Shown: positions 26,470 to 34,596, counted from the first letter of the stretch. The stretch: 64,000 nt of DNA from Cohnella caldifontis (GCF_029360585.1 NZ_JAQZSJ010000010.1:1-64000), one strand, 5' to 3'. Made by a program: numbers and translations. The notes: a model not told the origin generated them from the letters alone.

Positions 26470-28013
26470 GCGGACTCTCCTCCTTCCAGCATCAGCCTTC
26501 CGATTGCCGCGGCATCGGTCTCCGCGGGACGAAACGGCCCATGCAGCCGTTTGCCCGCCAAGACGACCAGCCGGTCGGAAAGCTTGAACAATTCGTCCAG
26601 GTCCTCCGAGAACAGAAGCACGGCCGTTCCTTGTTCCGCCAGCGCGATCAGGCGCTGCTGGATCGTCCGGGTCGTGCCGATGTCAAGGCCGCGGCTCGGA
26701 TAGCTCACGAGGAGAATCCGAGGTCCGCGGACGAGCGCGCGGGTCAGCACCATCCGCTGCACGTTGCCCCCGGACAGGCGGTCGGCTTTCCGGTCCGGGT
26801 CGGCGAGCGCCAACGCCTTGGCTTCCGGGCTCGCGCTCAGCCGGCTCCGGATCCGCGCCCAGTCGACGCCGAGCCGCTTTGGCGCCAGCGGATACCCGTC
26901 CAGCACCATATGCTCGAGAATGCTGAGACCGGGCACGACGGACTCCTTCAGCGGATCCTCCGAGACGAAGCTGACCCCCGCTTCCATGAACGCTTGGACT
27001 CCGCGGCCTTGCAGTTCCCGGTCTCCGATCCGCAGTACGCCTTGCGACGGCCGCCGCAGTCCGAAGAGCGTCTCGGCAAGCTCCCGCTGGCCGTTGCCTG
27101 AAATACCGGCTACGCCCAGGATTTCGCCCGCCCTCAGCGACATCTCCGCCTCTTGCAGCACCGTTTCTCCGTGATCCCCCTTGATCACGATCCGTTCCAA
27201 CGTCAGAGCTTCGGGCTTCGGCGCCTCCGATTCCGCCCGCGGCTTGGAAATCGGCATGAGCTCCTTGCCGCCCATCATGGCGGCGATCAAGGAATCCCCG
27301 TCCGGGATTTCCTCCCGGCGGGCCGAATACGCCACCTGCCCGCCCCTCAGCACCGTCACCTCATCGGCGCACGCCATCACCTCGTTGATTTTGTGCGTGA
27401 TCAGCAAGATCCCGTATCCGTCCCGCTTCAGCATCCCGAGCATGTTCAGGAACGCGTCGACTTCCTGCGGCACGAGCACGCTGGTCGGTTCGTCGAAGAT
27501 GATCAGCCGCGTATGGGGGACCAAGAGCGTTTTGACGATTTCGAGCCGCTGCCGCTGGCCAAGATCCAGCTGCCACACCTCCGCGGCGGGATCGACCGCC
27601 AAACCGTATTTCGCGGACACCTCGAGGATCCGCTCGCGCAGCTCCTTGCGGCGGAAGCGCCATCCTTCCCGGGATACCGCGAGCGCGACGTTATCGAGCA
27701 CGGTCATGGCCGGGATGAGCCGGAAATCCTGGAAGACCATCCCGATCCCTTTCCCCCGGGCTTTCATCGGCGGATGAAGGACCACCCGTTCGTCGTCCAT
27801 GCGAATGAGCCCGTCATCCGGCGCGTAAACGCCGTACAGCATTTTCATGAGCGTGCTTTTGCCGGCCCCGTTTTCTCCCAGCACCGCATGGATCGAGCCG
27901 CGGCGGACTTTAAGGTTGACGCCCAGATTCGCCGTCAAGGAACCGAACCGTTTCGTCAGACCGATCGCTTCCAGGAGATAAGGGTTCGAGGACGATAGGT
28001 CAGTTGGTTCCAT
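26466..28013 (-). CDS. ABC transporter ATP-binding protein with two nucleotide-binding domains
   Basis: A 515-residue tandem ATPase (NupO/RbsA architecture) energising the BMP-type importer. The first domain has Walker A GENGAGKST, signature LDLGQRQRLE and Walker B RLIIFDEPTS. The second has a degenerate Walker A (VAGISGNGQREL) and signature RLSGGNVQRMV, which is normal for this class. I start at ATG 28013; a slightly longer frame from 28037 lacks a ribosome binding site. It is the first gene of the transport operon, behind a repeat-rich AT promoter region. Confidence 0.9.
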   Translation of the reverse strand: MEPTDLSSSNPYLLEAIGLTKRFGSLTANLGVNLKVRRGSIHAVLGENGAGKSTLMKMLYGVYAPDDGLIRMDDERVVLHPPMKARGKGIGMVFQDFRLIPAMTVLDNVALAVSREGWRFRRKELRERILEVSAKYGLAVDPAAEVWQLDLGQRQRLEIVKTLLVPHTRLIIFDEPTSVLVPQEVDAFLNMLGMLKRDGYGILLITHKINEVMACADEVTVLRGGQVAYSARREEIPDGDSLIAAMMGGKELMPISKPRAESEAPKPEALTLERIVIKGDHGETVLQEAEMSLRAGEILGVAGISGNGQRELAETLFGLRRPSQGVLRIGDRELQGRGVQAFMEAGVSFVSEDPLKESVVPGLSILEHMVLDGYPLAPKRLGVDWARIRSRLSASPEAKALALADPDRKADRLSGGNVQRMVLTRALVRGPRILLVSYPSRGLDIGTTRTIQQRLIALAEQGTAVLLFSEDLDELFKLSDRLVVLAGKRLHGPFRPAETDAAAIGRLMLEGGESA

Positions 28014-28110
28014 GAGCCCCACCACCATTAATGTCATTTTACATTACATTCATAAGACGATTTGTTTACATAAACGATTATATTACATTTCATGATGCGA
28101 TTCTTTATGT
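28014..28110. promoter_or_regulatory. Promoter region of the ureide transport operon with repeated ATGTAA elements
   Basis: An AT-rich stretch. On the minus strand ATGTAA recurs four times, and an inverted repeat TAATGT/ACATTA occurs at 28028-28045. Related ATGTAAC/GTTACAT elements lie upstream of biuH. A common regulator (PucR or a nitrogen regulator) is possible but unproven. Confidence 0.4.
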
Positions 28111-28179
28111 TAGAAAAATATAATTTTGAGCGTTAAATTGTAATTCGCTTATAAACCTGACACGATATTTACACCAAAT

Positions 28180-28226
28180 CAAAAAGAAACCTTCAAGCAC
28201 CCGGTTTCAACGGGGGCTTGAAGGTT
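28180..28226 (-). terminator. Terminator of the biuH-atzF transcript
   Basis: Eleven-base-pair stem AACCTTCAAGC/GCTTGAAGGTT, with TTTCTTTTT on the minus strand, directly after the allophanate hydrolase stop. It separates the hydrolase pair from the transporter operon. Confidence 0.85.
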
Positions 28227-28243
28227 CCTCCGCAATCGCAATC

Positions 28244-30013
28244 CTAATCGCATCGTTTGGCCTGCCGTTCCGGCTTCCAGCCTCCGCGCGCCGTGATGTC
28301 CGAAGCCCCTGCGGCCGCGTAACTCTCGCACAGGAAGCCGGGTACTTCCGTTCCGTCCTCCAGCTCCACTTTGCCTATGCCCAGCGGGGAAGGGATCGCC
28401 GCGACGAACGGGCCGAATGACGCCAGCGGCATCTCCCACACTTCCAGACGGAGCGGGGAGCCTTCTCCGGGCCGCTTGACCAGTCCCGGCTTGGCCGGAG
28501 TCGTCGGCAATTCATACATCCGGTATTGACTCGAGGTGCGCGCTTCTTTGACGAATCGCGCCCCGCACGCTTCCATTTGCCGCTCGAGCGGGAACCCCCG
28601 CATATGCAAGCCGCATACCGCGACCAGAGTCGTGCCCGAAGAGACCGGAACCGGCTCCGCTCCCAGGTCTTCGCCCAGAAACGCCGCCGCCGCGCCGAAC
28701 GCCAAATCCTCCCGGCCGGAAACGGAGAAGAACGAAAGCCCGAACGGCAACCCTTCCAGCGCCTCGCCTGCCGGTACGGCAGCCGCGCACAGATTCAGCA
28801 GGTTGCAGTGATTCGTGTACATGCCCAGCCGGCTGTTCGTTCCGATCGGATCCGCGCGGACGTCTTCCCTCGTCCAGGTGCCGCCGACGGTCGGCAGCGC
28901 CAGCGCCGCATCCCGCAGCATCCGGCCGACCTCCAGCTTGCGGGCCTGCAGCAGATGCATCGCCCGGAATGCCGAAGCGGCGCCGAATCCGCGCGTCGCG
29001 CCGGAGCGCAGCACCTTCTCCGTCACCGGAAGAAGGCTGCCGGGATGAGATTCGACGAAATCGCCCAGTCCCGCCCACCGCTCTTCGACGAACGGCCCTT
29101 CATACAGCATCTCGGCCGCCTCGAGCAGAGGCTGGATATTCGTCGGGACCAGTTCGAAGCCTCGGGCAGCGAGTCTATCCAACGACCGGTTCCAAGCCTC
29201 CTCATAAGGCTCCGCGAAGGGACCGAAGAACGCAAGCCGGATATCCGGCACGAGGATTCTCATCGGCGGCCGAGGAGAGAGCGGCGGCGCGGCTTTCGAC
29301 CAAGGATCAAGCGGATCCGGCCCCCGAACCGCCCGGTCCACCGCCAAGGCGTCGCCGAGGCGGCAAGCGAAAACGGTCACGCAATCCAGGCTTGCGCAGG
29401 CGGGAACGATTCCGCGGACGGGCCAGGCGCCCAGGCTCGGCTTCCAGCCGACGATCCCGTTCAGCGCGGCAGGCACGCGCCCGGATCCGGCCGTATCGGT
29501 ACCGAGCGCGAAGGCCGCATGTCCGCGCGCCACGGCGACGGCGGAGCCGGAGCTGGAGCCGCCGCTGATCAATTCGGGGCGGAGCGCGTTGCGCGCCTCC
29601 CCGTACGGGCTTCTCGTGCCGACGAGCCCCGTCGCGAACTGGTCCAGGTTCGTCTTGCCGAGAGGGATGGCGCCCGCCGCGAGGAGCCGTTCAACCGCCG
29701 CGGCGTTCGCTTCCGGGACATAGGCAAAGTCCGGACAACCGGCGGTGGTAGTGATCCCCGACCAATCGATGTTGTCCTTGACGGCGAACGGCACCCCCCA
29801 TAGCGGGCATGCCGCCGGGTCCATGGCGGACAAGCGATCGAGATACGGCCGGATCGCATCGTAATGGGGCGGCGTAATCCAGACGCGGAAATCGCCGTCT
29901 TTTTCCGCCCGCCGCACGATGGCGCGCACGACCTCGTCGGGCGTCCATTCCCGCCGGGCATAAGCCGTCCTCAGCCAGTCGATCGTAAGGATAGAAGGAA
30001 GTTCTTTCGGCAC
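28244..30013 (-). CDS. atzF: Allophanate hydrolase (AtzF/TrzF-like)
   Basis: Amidase-signature hydrolase that splits allophanate to ammonia and carbon dioxide, the last step of biuret, cyanurate and ATP-dependent urea breakdown; cytosolic. The Ser-cisSer-Lys triad is visible: Lys79 in FAVKDNIDW, cis-Ser153 in ISGGSSSGSA and Ser177 in GTDTAGSGRVPA. The 589-residue length and the second domain (from about 450, with LVAVCGLHMRGFPLERQM and a closing LEDGTEVPGFLCE) match full-length AtzF, not a short amidase. The start is GTG at 30013, 13 bases after the biuH stop. No urea carboxylase genes are present, so allophanate most likely comes from biuret. Confidence 0.9.
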   Translation of the reverse strand: MPKELPSILTIDWLRTAYARREWTPDEVVRAIVRRAEKDGDFRVWITPPHYDAIRPYLDRLSAMDPAACPLWGVPFAVKDNIDWSGITTTAGCPDFAYVPEANAAAVERLLAAGAIPLGKTNLDQFATGLVGTRSPYGEARNALRPELISGGSSSGSAVAVARGHAAFALGTDTAGSGRVPAALNGIVGWKPSLGAWPVRGIVPACASLDCVTVFACRLGDALAVDRAVRGPDPLDPWSKAAPPLSPRPPMRILVPDIRLAFFGPFAEPYEEAWNRSLDRLAARGFELVPTNIQPLLEAAEMLYEGPFVEERWAGLGDFVESHPGSLLPVTEKVLRSGATRGFGAASAFRAMHLLQARKLEVGRMLRDAALALPTVGGTWTREDVRADPIGTNSRLGMYTNHCNLLNLCAAAVPAGEALEGLPFGLSFFSVSGREDLAFGAAAAFLGEDLGAEPVPVSSGTTLVAVCGLHMRGFPLERQMEACGARFVKEARTSSQYRMYELPTTPAKPGLVKRPGEGSPLRLEVWEMPLASFGPFVAAIPSPLGIGKVELEDGTEVPGFLCESYAAAGASDITARGGWKPERQAKRCD

Positions 30014-30026
30014 CGTCGCCGCCCCC

Positions 30027-30725
30027 TTACGCCTGATCGCCGGCCAGATGGCGCAGCGCCGGCAGCACTTCAGCCGATCCGGATACGGCGCCGAACACGC
30101 CGCCCTGCATGGTGACCATATGGAGAGCCGCCTGATGGTTGCCGAAATCCGTCGCCCCGGTGCAATCCTCCAGAATCAGGCACTCGTACCCGCGGTCGTT
30201 CGCTTCCCGCATCGTCGTGTGCACGCACACGTCCGTCGTGATTCCGGCGAGCAGCAAATTGGCGATGCCCCGCGTCCGCAAAATCAGATCCAGATCCGTC
30301 GCGTAGAAGCTCCCCTTGCCCGGCTTGTCGATGACGATCTCGCCAGGCCGCGGGGCAAGCTCCTCGATGATTTGCCAGCCCGGCTCGCCCCGGATCAAAA
30401 TCTTGCCCGCCGGCCCCATCGACCCGATGCCCGCGCCGATCCGTTCGCTGCGCCAGCGCTTGTTCGCCGGAAGATCCGACAGATCGCTTCGGTGACCTTC
30501 GCGGGTATGGATGACGGTGAACCCGGGAATGGCCCGGGCGGCTTCCAGCAGCCGGGAAATCGGCTCGATCGCCCTTCGCGTGAGCGAAAGGTCGTAGCCC
30601 ATCCGGTCCACGTAGCCTCCTTTTCCACAGAAGTCGGTTTGCATGTCGATAATGACCAACGCCGTGTTATCGGCCCTGAAATCCCCGTTATAGGGGAAAG
30701 GATATGGTTGTGCCTGGATGTACAT
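30027..30725 (-). CDS. biuH: Biuret amidohydrolase (BiuH-like cysteine hydrolase)
   Basis: Isochorismatase-fold enzyme predicted to hydrolyse biuret to allophanate and ammonia. The 232-residue protein has the triad Asp27 (IIDMQTDF), Lys134 (IDKPGKGSF) and Cys167 ([11 protein letters not shown]). It carries several stretches that, as I recall them, are near-identical to rhizobial Biu[36 protein letters not shown] and [16 protein letters not shown]. Immediate coupling to allophanate hydrolase strongly supports the assignment. I choose ATG 30725, with GGGAGGA upstream. It is the first gene of the hydrolase transcript, about 50 bases downstream of a GlnR/TnrA-like site. Confidence 0.88.
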   Translation of the reverse strand: MYIQAQPYPFPYNGDFRADNTALVIIDMQTDFCGKGGYVDRMGYDLSLTRRAIEPISRLLEAARAIPGFTVIHTREGHRSDLSDLPANKRWRSERIGAGIGSMGPAGKILIRGEPGWQIIEELAPRPGEIVIDKPGKGSFYATDLDLILRTRGIANLLLAGITTDVCVHTTMREANDRGYECLILEDCTGATDFGNHQAALHMVTMQGGVFGAVSGSAEVLPALRHLAGDQA

Positions 30726-30742
30726 AGTCCCATCCTCCCTCA

Positions 30743-30791
30743 CGTTATTTTCATGTAACGTTAATTCGCAATCTTGTTACATTATATAACG
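30743..30791. promoter_or_regulatory. biuH promoter region with a near-consensus GlnR/TnrA box
   Basis: TGTTACATTATATAACG at 30775-30791 fits the nitrogen-regulator consensus TGTNAN7TNACA with one mismatch (last base). The same region holds the inverted repeats ATGTAAC/GTTACAT (minus strand, 16-base spacing) and CGTTA-N8-TAACG (30743-30760). Nitrogen-limitation control of biuret degradation would make biological sense. Binding is inferred. Confidence 0.5.
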
Positions 30792-30884
30792 CGAGTGAAG
30801 AGCCGTCATTGTCCATCGTTCATCGTGATGACCGGGAATTTTTGTGCCTTGCTCACAAGAACGCGTCAGTGGCCGGGGCTTCTC

Positions 30885-31010
30885 TCCTTGTTGGACTGGA
30901 ACCTGATCTTCGCCGATCTCGTGCTGACCTCGCTGCCCGTGGTTATCCTTTATCTCTTCGCGCAAAGGTTCATCATCGGCGGCTTGACGGCCGGCGCGGT
31001 GAAGGGATAA
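30885..31010 (+). pseudogene. C-terminal remnant of a sugar ABC permease
   Basis: Only the last 40 or so codons of a MalG-type permease survive. The segment DWNLIFADLVLTSLPVVILY plus the closing LFAQRFIIGGLTAGAVKG is the family's typical final helix and tail. The frame upstream does not resemble a permease, and no promoter or start fits, so this is a decayed 3' end left by a deletion. The boundary with the divergent biuH promoter may mark the deletion or insertion joint of the ureide island. Confidence 0.75.
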
Positions 31011-31021
31011 GGAGCGCGCGA

Positions 31022-31080
31022 ACGGGAAAAACCGCTTTTCCGACGGCTTCGCAAGAGCCGGGAAAAGCGGTTTTTTATCG
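31022..31080. terminator. Bidirectional terminator
   Basis: Strong hairpin AAAACCGCTTTTCC/GGAAAAGCGGTTTT with an inner CGGCT/AGCCG helix and T runs in both directions. It serves the permease remnant on the plus strand and the LysR gene on the minus strand. Confidence 0.9.
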
Positions 31081-31082
31081 TT

Positions 31083-31973
31083 TCAGTCAACGAACATATC
31101 GATGAACCTCCGCGCGCGTTTGGAAAGAAAACGATCCTTCAACCACACGATGCCGACTTCGGAGCGAAAGTCGGAATCCGTGAGTTCGTACGCGGCGATG
31201 CTGGCGAGAGGGAATGAAGCCGTAACCGACTTCGGCAAAATCGTGGCGCCGATACCCGCGGTGACAAGCGCGATAATGATGGAGACGCTGGAACATTCGC
31301 AAAGAATGCGCGGCGTTAAGCCGAATCGATGGAATTCCTTCACGACCGCCGCATGCATGCCGGTCGTCTGGTCGCTTTTTAACGTAATGAAAGGATACTT
31401 CGCCAGCTCGCGTAAGTCTAAGCCGGGCTCGGGCGACGGCGGACGCCACGATCCGGGGAGAATGGCCACGTACGGATCGGGAGGCAGCGGAAGGACGTCG
31501 TAATGTTCCGGAACCCCAGCCGCTTCGAAAGGGAGCCGGGCGATCACGAGCTCGATATTTCGTTTTTCCAGCTGTTCCCCAAGCAGGAAGTGGTCTCCTT
31601 CCCGGATTTTGAAGGTCACCTCCGGATATTTTCCCCGAAACCGTTCGATTCTCGGCGGCAGGAGCGACACGCAGGAGACGACGGATCCGACGGAGAGTAC
31701 GCCTCTGATGCCTTCGTCCAATTCCTGCACTTCTTTCACCGTCTCTTGGAACTGTTGAAGCAGCAGCTCGGCTCTTTGGCGCAAAAGCTCCCCGGCATGC
31801 GTAAGCGTCAACCGCTTTCCGCTTCGATCGAACAGCGTGACGTTCATTTCCTGTTCGAGCAGCTTCATCTGACGGCTTAAAGGAGGCTGCTCCATATTCA
31901 ATCGTTTGGCCGCGCCGGTGACTTGGCCTTCTTCAGCTACGGCCAAAAAATAGCGAAGCTGCCGGATGTCCAT
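31083..31973 (-). CDS. LysR-family transcriptional regulator
   Basis: A 296-residue LysR regulator. The N-terminal winged helix-turn-helix is MDIRQLRYFLAVAEEGQVTG through RLNMEQPPLSRQMKLLEQ (residues 1-45). An effector-binding domain follows (GVLSVGSVVSCVSLLPPRIE; ITLKSDQTTGMHAAV; GIGATILPKSVT). AGGAG lies ten bases before the ATG at 31973; the longer frame is spurious. It is divergent from the branched-chain aminotransferase gene, and the 117-base intergenic region contains a LysR-type T-N11-A palindrome, so the aminotransferase is the likely target. Confidence 0.88.
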   Translation of the reverse strand: MDIRQLRYFLAVAEEGQVTGAAKRLNMEQPPLSRQMKLLEQEMNVTLFDRSGKRLTLTHAGELLRQRAELLLQQFQETVKEVQELDEGIRGVLSVGSVVSCVSLLPPRIERFRGKYPEVTFKIREGDHFLLGEQLEKRNIELVIARLPFEAAGVPEHYDVLPLPPDPYVAILPGSWRPPSPEPGLDLRELAKYPFITLKSDQTTGMHAAVVKEFHRFGLTPRILCECSSVSIIIALVTAGIGATILPKSVTASFPLASIAAYELTDSDFRSEVGIVWLKDRFLSKRARRFIDMFVD

Positions 31974-31993
31974 TTGAACCCCGCTCCTATCCC

Positions 31994-32008
31994 ATACTTT
32001 ATAGGTAT
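31994..32008. promoter_or_regulatory. LysR-type box between the lysR and ilvE genes
   Basis: Dyad ATAC-N7-GTAT (a T-N11-A motif), 21 bases upstream of the LysR start and about 85 bases upstream of the aminotransferase start. This is the classic autoregulatory and activation position for divergent LysR pairs. Confidence 0.5.
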
Positions 32009-32090
32009 ATTTTATCGATAAAAAGAATATTTCCAATATATTTCCGGCAAGCGTATGATTCAACTAACCATCTGGAAGGAGATGACTGCC

Positions 32091-33164
32091 TTGCTTCAAT
32101 CGATTTCCGTCGAACGGACGACAACGCCCAAACCGAAGCCGCAGGCGAATGAGTTGGGGTTCGGAAAATATTTTACCGACCATATGTTCATCATGGAATA
32201 CGAGCCCGACCCCGGTTGGCACCGACCGCGCATCGTTCCTTACCAACCCATCTCGTTGGACCCGTCCGCCAAAACGTTCCATTATGGGCAAACGGTATTC
32301 GAAGGACTAAAAGCGTATCGAACGGCGGAGCAAAAAATCCAAATCTTCCGCCCCCGGATGAATATTCGGAGGTTGAATCTCTCGAACGAGCGTTTATGCA
32401 TTCCTCCGCTGCATGAGAAGACGGTGCTCGAAGCCCTCATGCAACTTCTGCGGATCGACCGGGACTGGATCCCCTTCGAACCCGGAACCTCCCTCTACAT
32501 TCGCCCTTTCGTGATCGCCACAGAGCCCGCTCTTGGAGTCGCGCCTTCTCGCCACTATCGGTTCATAATCATCCTCTCGCCCGTCGGCGCGTACTACTCG
32601 GAAGGAGTTCATCCCATTTCGATCCACGTGGAATCCCGCTATGTTCGCGCGGTTGCGGGCGGTGTAGGCAACGCCAAAACCGGAGGCAACTATGCCGCAA
32701 GTTTAAAGTCGCAGGAAGAAGCCTCCAGGCGCGGGTGCGCTCAGGTGCTTTGGCTGGACGGCACGTACCGAAAATACGTGGAGGAAGTCGGCAGCATGAA
32801 CGTGTTCTTTCGAATCGAGGACACCGTGGTGACGCCGGCGCTCACCGGAAGCTTCTTGGAGGGCGTAATCCGCGACTCCGTGATCCGAATCCTTGACCAT
32901 TGGAATATCGCCGTCCAAGAGCGGCCGATCTCCATCGATGAGGTCGTTCGGGCACATCGCGCAGGCTCCCTCAAGGAAATATTCGGCACGGGTACGGCCG
33001 CCGTGATATCACCCGTGGGAGAACTGCATTGGCAGGGCGAGAAATTGACCGTCGGCGACGGGACGGCGGGCGCTTTATCCGCCAAGCTTTACGATACGCT
33101 AACGGGAATCCAGACGGGGCGGTTGCCCGATCCGTTCGAGTGGATGGAAGAGGTTGGGGATTGA
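32091..33164 (+). CDS. ilvE: Branched-chain amino acid aminotransferase
   Basis: PLP enzyme that transfers amino groups between glutamate and the branched-chain 2-oxo acids, for Val, Leu and Ile synthesis or breakdown; cytosolic. The 357-residue protein follows the larger BCAT subtype (FGKYFTDHMFIMEY; TFHYGQTVFEGLKAYR; FRPRMNIRRL), with catalytic lysine in GNAKTGGNYAASLKSQ near residue 195 and the phosphate-binding EIFGTGTAAVISPV near 305. I favour the TTG at 32091, since AAGGAG lies nine bases before it; the ATG at 32082 directly abuts that site. It is divergent from a LysR gene. One cannot tell from sequence whether it is the only IlvE. Confidence 0.9.
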   Translation: MLQSISVERTTTPKPKPQANELGFGKYFTDHMFIMEYEPDPGWHRPRIVPYQPISLDPSAKTFHYGQTVFEGLKAYRTAEQKIQIFRPRMNIRRLNLSNERLCIPPLHEKTVLEALMQLLRIDRDWIPFEPGTSLYIRPFVIATEPALGVAPSRHYRFIIILSPVGAYYSEGVHPISIHVESRYVRAVAGGVGNAKTGGNYAASLKSQEEASRRGCAQVLWLDGTYRKYVEEVGSMNVFFRIEDTVVTPALTGSFLEGVIRDSVIRILDHWNIAVQERPISIDEVVRAHRAGSLKEIFGTGTAAVISPVGELHWQGEKLTVGDGTAGALSAKLYDTLTGIQTGRLPDPFEWMEEVGD

Positions 33165-33251
33165 GAAAAAGCCCGAAAGAATGGGGACGGCCCGGTCCAT
33201 ACTAAGGAAATGCGGTTATCCCCAAAAAGAGTTGGAGTGTCGTGAGCGAAG

Positions 33252-34208
33252 ATGAACGGTAGTTTACCTTTCCTCCCTTGGATCGGCGCGGCGTTGCTTC
33301 TGTTGCCGCAACAGGGGCAGCCAACGCCGGCCGATCGGCCGCCCGCGCCCGAACGCGCCCCCGTCATCGTGCACGCGGACCGCGAAACTTACTCGCTTCC
33401 CGGGACGTCCTTCATCGATCCGTACAAGTTCGGCCGATTGCAGAGCGATCTGGAACGCCGGTTGTACCAAGCCCCCGTGAATGCCCGGATCGGTTCTTCC
33501 GGCGCGATCGTGCCCGAACGGAACGGCTTCCGGCTCGATACCTCCGCGTTCGCCGAGCGGTTTTTCGCCGGGTTTTACGGCGGCGGCCCGTCCGCGTTTC
33601 CCGTTCCGGTGCGGAAAACATACGCGGCAGTCGACAGCGAGCTGCTGGCCGGGTTGCGCGAGAAGCAAATCGGCTTTTACGTCACCTATTACAACGTCCG
33701 CAATCGCAGCCGCGCCCATAATATCGCCTTGGCCGCGCAAGCGATCGACAGCCGGGTCGTATTTCCCGGCGAATCGTTCTCGTTTAACGAAACGGTTGGC
33801 ATCCGCACGGTCGCGCGAGGGTATAAGCGCGCTCCCGTCATCGTGCGGGGGGAACTGGCGGAAGATATCGGGGGAGGCATCTGCCAGGTATCCTCGACGC
33901 TGTTCAACGCCGCCGACCGCGCCGGGCTTTCGATCGTCTCCCGGTACTCCCACAGCCGGCACGTCCCGTACGTGCCGCCCGGGCGCGACGCGACGGTGAG
34001 CTGGGGCGGTCCGGATTTCGCGTTCCGCAACCTTTACAATCAGCCGGTCCTGATCCGGGCTTATGCGGGCGGAGGCGCGATGCGCGTCGCGATCTACTCC
34101 TCGGACGTGATCGCGTATAAGCCGCGGAGCGTGCCGAGCATGAACAAAGAGCTTCCCGAAGAAGTATCGATCGAATCCCATCCGGCTTACGACAAACCGG
34201 CACGTTGA
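33252..34208 (+). CDS. VanW family protein
   Basis: A 318-residue protein with a short hydrophobic N-terminus (LPFLPWIGAALLLL) that may export or anchor it. The VanW domain occupies residues about 135-270: YYNVRNRSRAHNIALAAQAI, FPGESFSFNETVGIRT, GGGICQVSSTLFNAA and SRHVPYVPPGRDATVSW. VanW proteins accompany some glycopeptide-resistance clusters but are common in spore-formers without them; function unknown. No van genes are nearby. Its 3' end overlaps the broken response-regulator gene by 22 bases. Confidence 0.85.
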   Translation: MNGSLPFLPWIGAALLLLPQQGQPTPADRPPAPERAPVIVHADRETYSLPGTSFIDPYKFGRLQSDLERRLYQAPVNARIGSSGAIVPERNGFRLDTSAFAERFFAGFYGGGPSAFPVPVRKTYAAVDSELLAGLREKQIGFYVTYYNVRNRSRAHNIALAAQAIDSRVVFPGESFSFNETVGIRTVARGYKRAPVIVRGELAEDIGGGICQVSSTLFNAADRAGLSIVSRYSHSRHVPYVPPGRDATVSWGGPDFAFRNLYNQPVLIRAYAGGGAMRVAIYSSDVIAYKPRSVPSMNKELPEEVSIESHPAYDKPAR

Positions 34209-34492
34209 CCGACTTCGAGCCCGATGATCCGGTCCATCTCGCGGTCGCGGGCGCTTAAGAGAAGAATCGGGATATTTCTCTCGTTGCCCAGCCGCCGGCA
34301 CACTTCGAGGCCGTCCATCCCGGGCATCATGATGTCGAGGATGAGAGAGTCGACGTGCTTGTCCATCATCGCCTGCAGAGCCTGCTTTCCGTCATAGGCG
34401 CACAATACGCCGAAATTTTCGCGTTCCAGCTCATCCGCGATCATTCGGACGATTTCGCGGCTGTCGTCCGCCACGAGAACGGTGTTCCTCAT
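34187..34492 (-). pseudogene. Truncated OmpR/PhoB-type response regulator (receiver only)
   Basis: Encodes 101 residues beginning MRNTVLVADDSREIVRMIAD, with phospho-acceptor Asp in SLILDIMMPGMDGLEVC (about 52) and LLLSARDREMDRIIGLE. The normal continuation, GADDYVTKPF plus a winged-helix domain, is missing. After IGLEVG the frame runs into unrelated residues and stops inside the tail of the convergent VanW gene. A deletion or rearrangement therefore removed the last receiver helix and the whole output domain. Stand-alone function is doubtful because the conserved Lys is lost. GGAGG precedes the start. Confidence 0.75.
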
Positions 34493-34596
34493 CGGGTTTG
34501 CCCCTCCGCCAACCGACTTGTTTCTACCAAAATAACACAATTCGTCCGGAAATGGTGCCGTTGTTTCCCTGTCCATGATAGCGGCAAGATCTGAAA

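Noticed and set aside
30774-31010. Functional 78-residue membrane protein
   Set aside because: Its second half is the exact C-terminal end of a MalG-type permease, with no sensible N-terminus; interpreted as a remnant.
33252-34208. Glycopeptide-resistance locus
   Set aside because: VanW is present, but no vanH, vanA, vanX, vanS or vanR; VanW domains are common without resistance.
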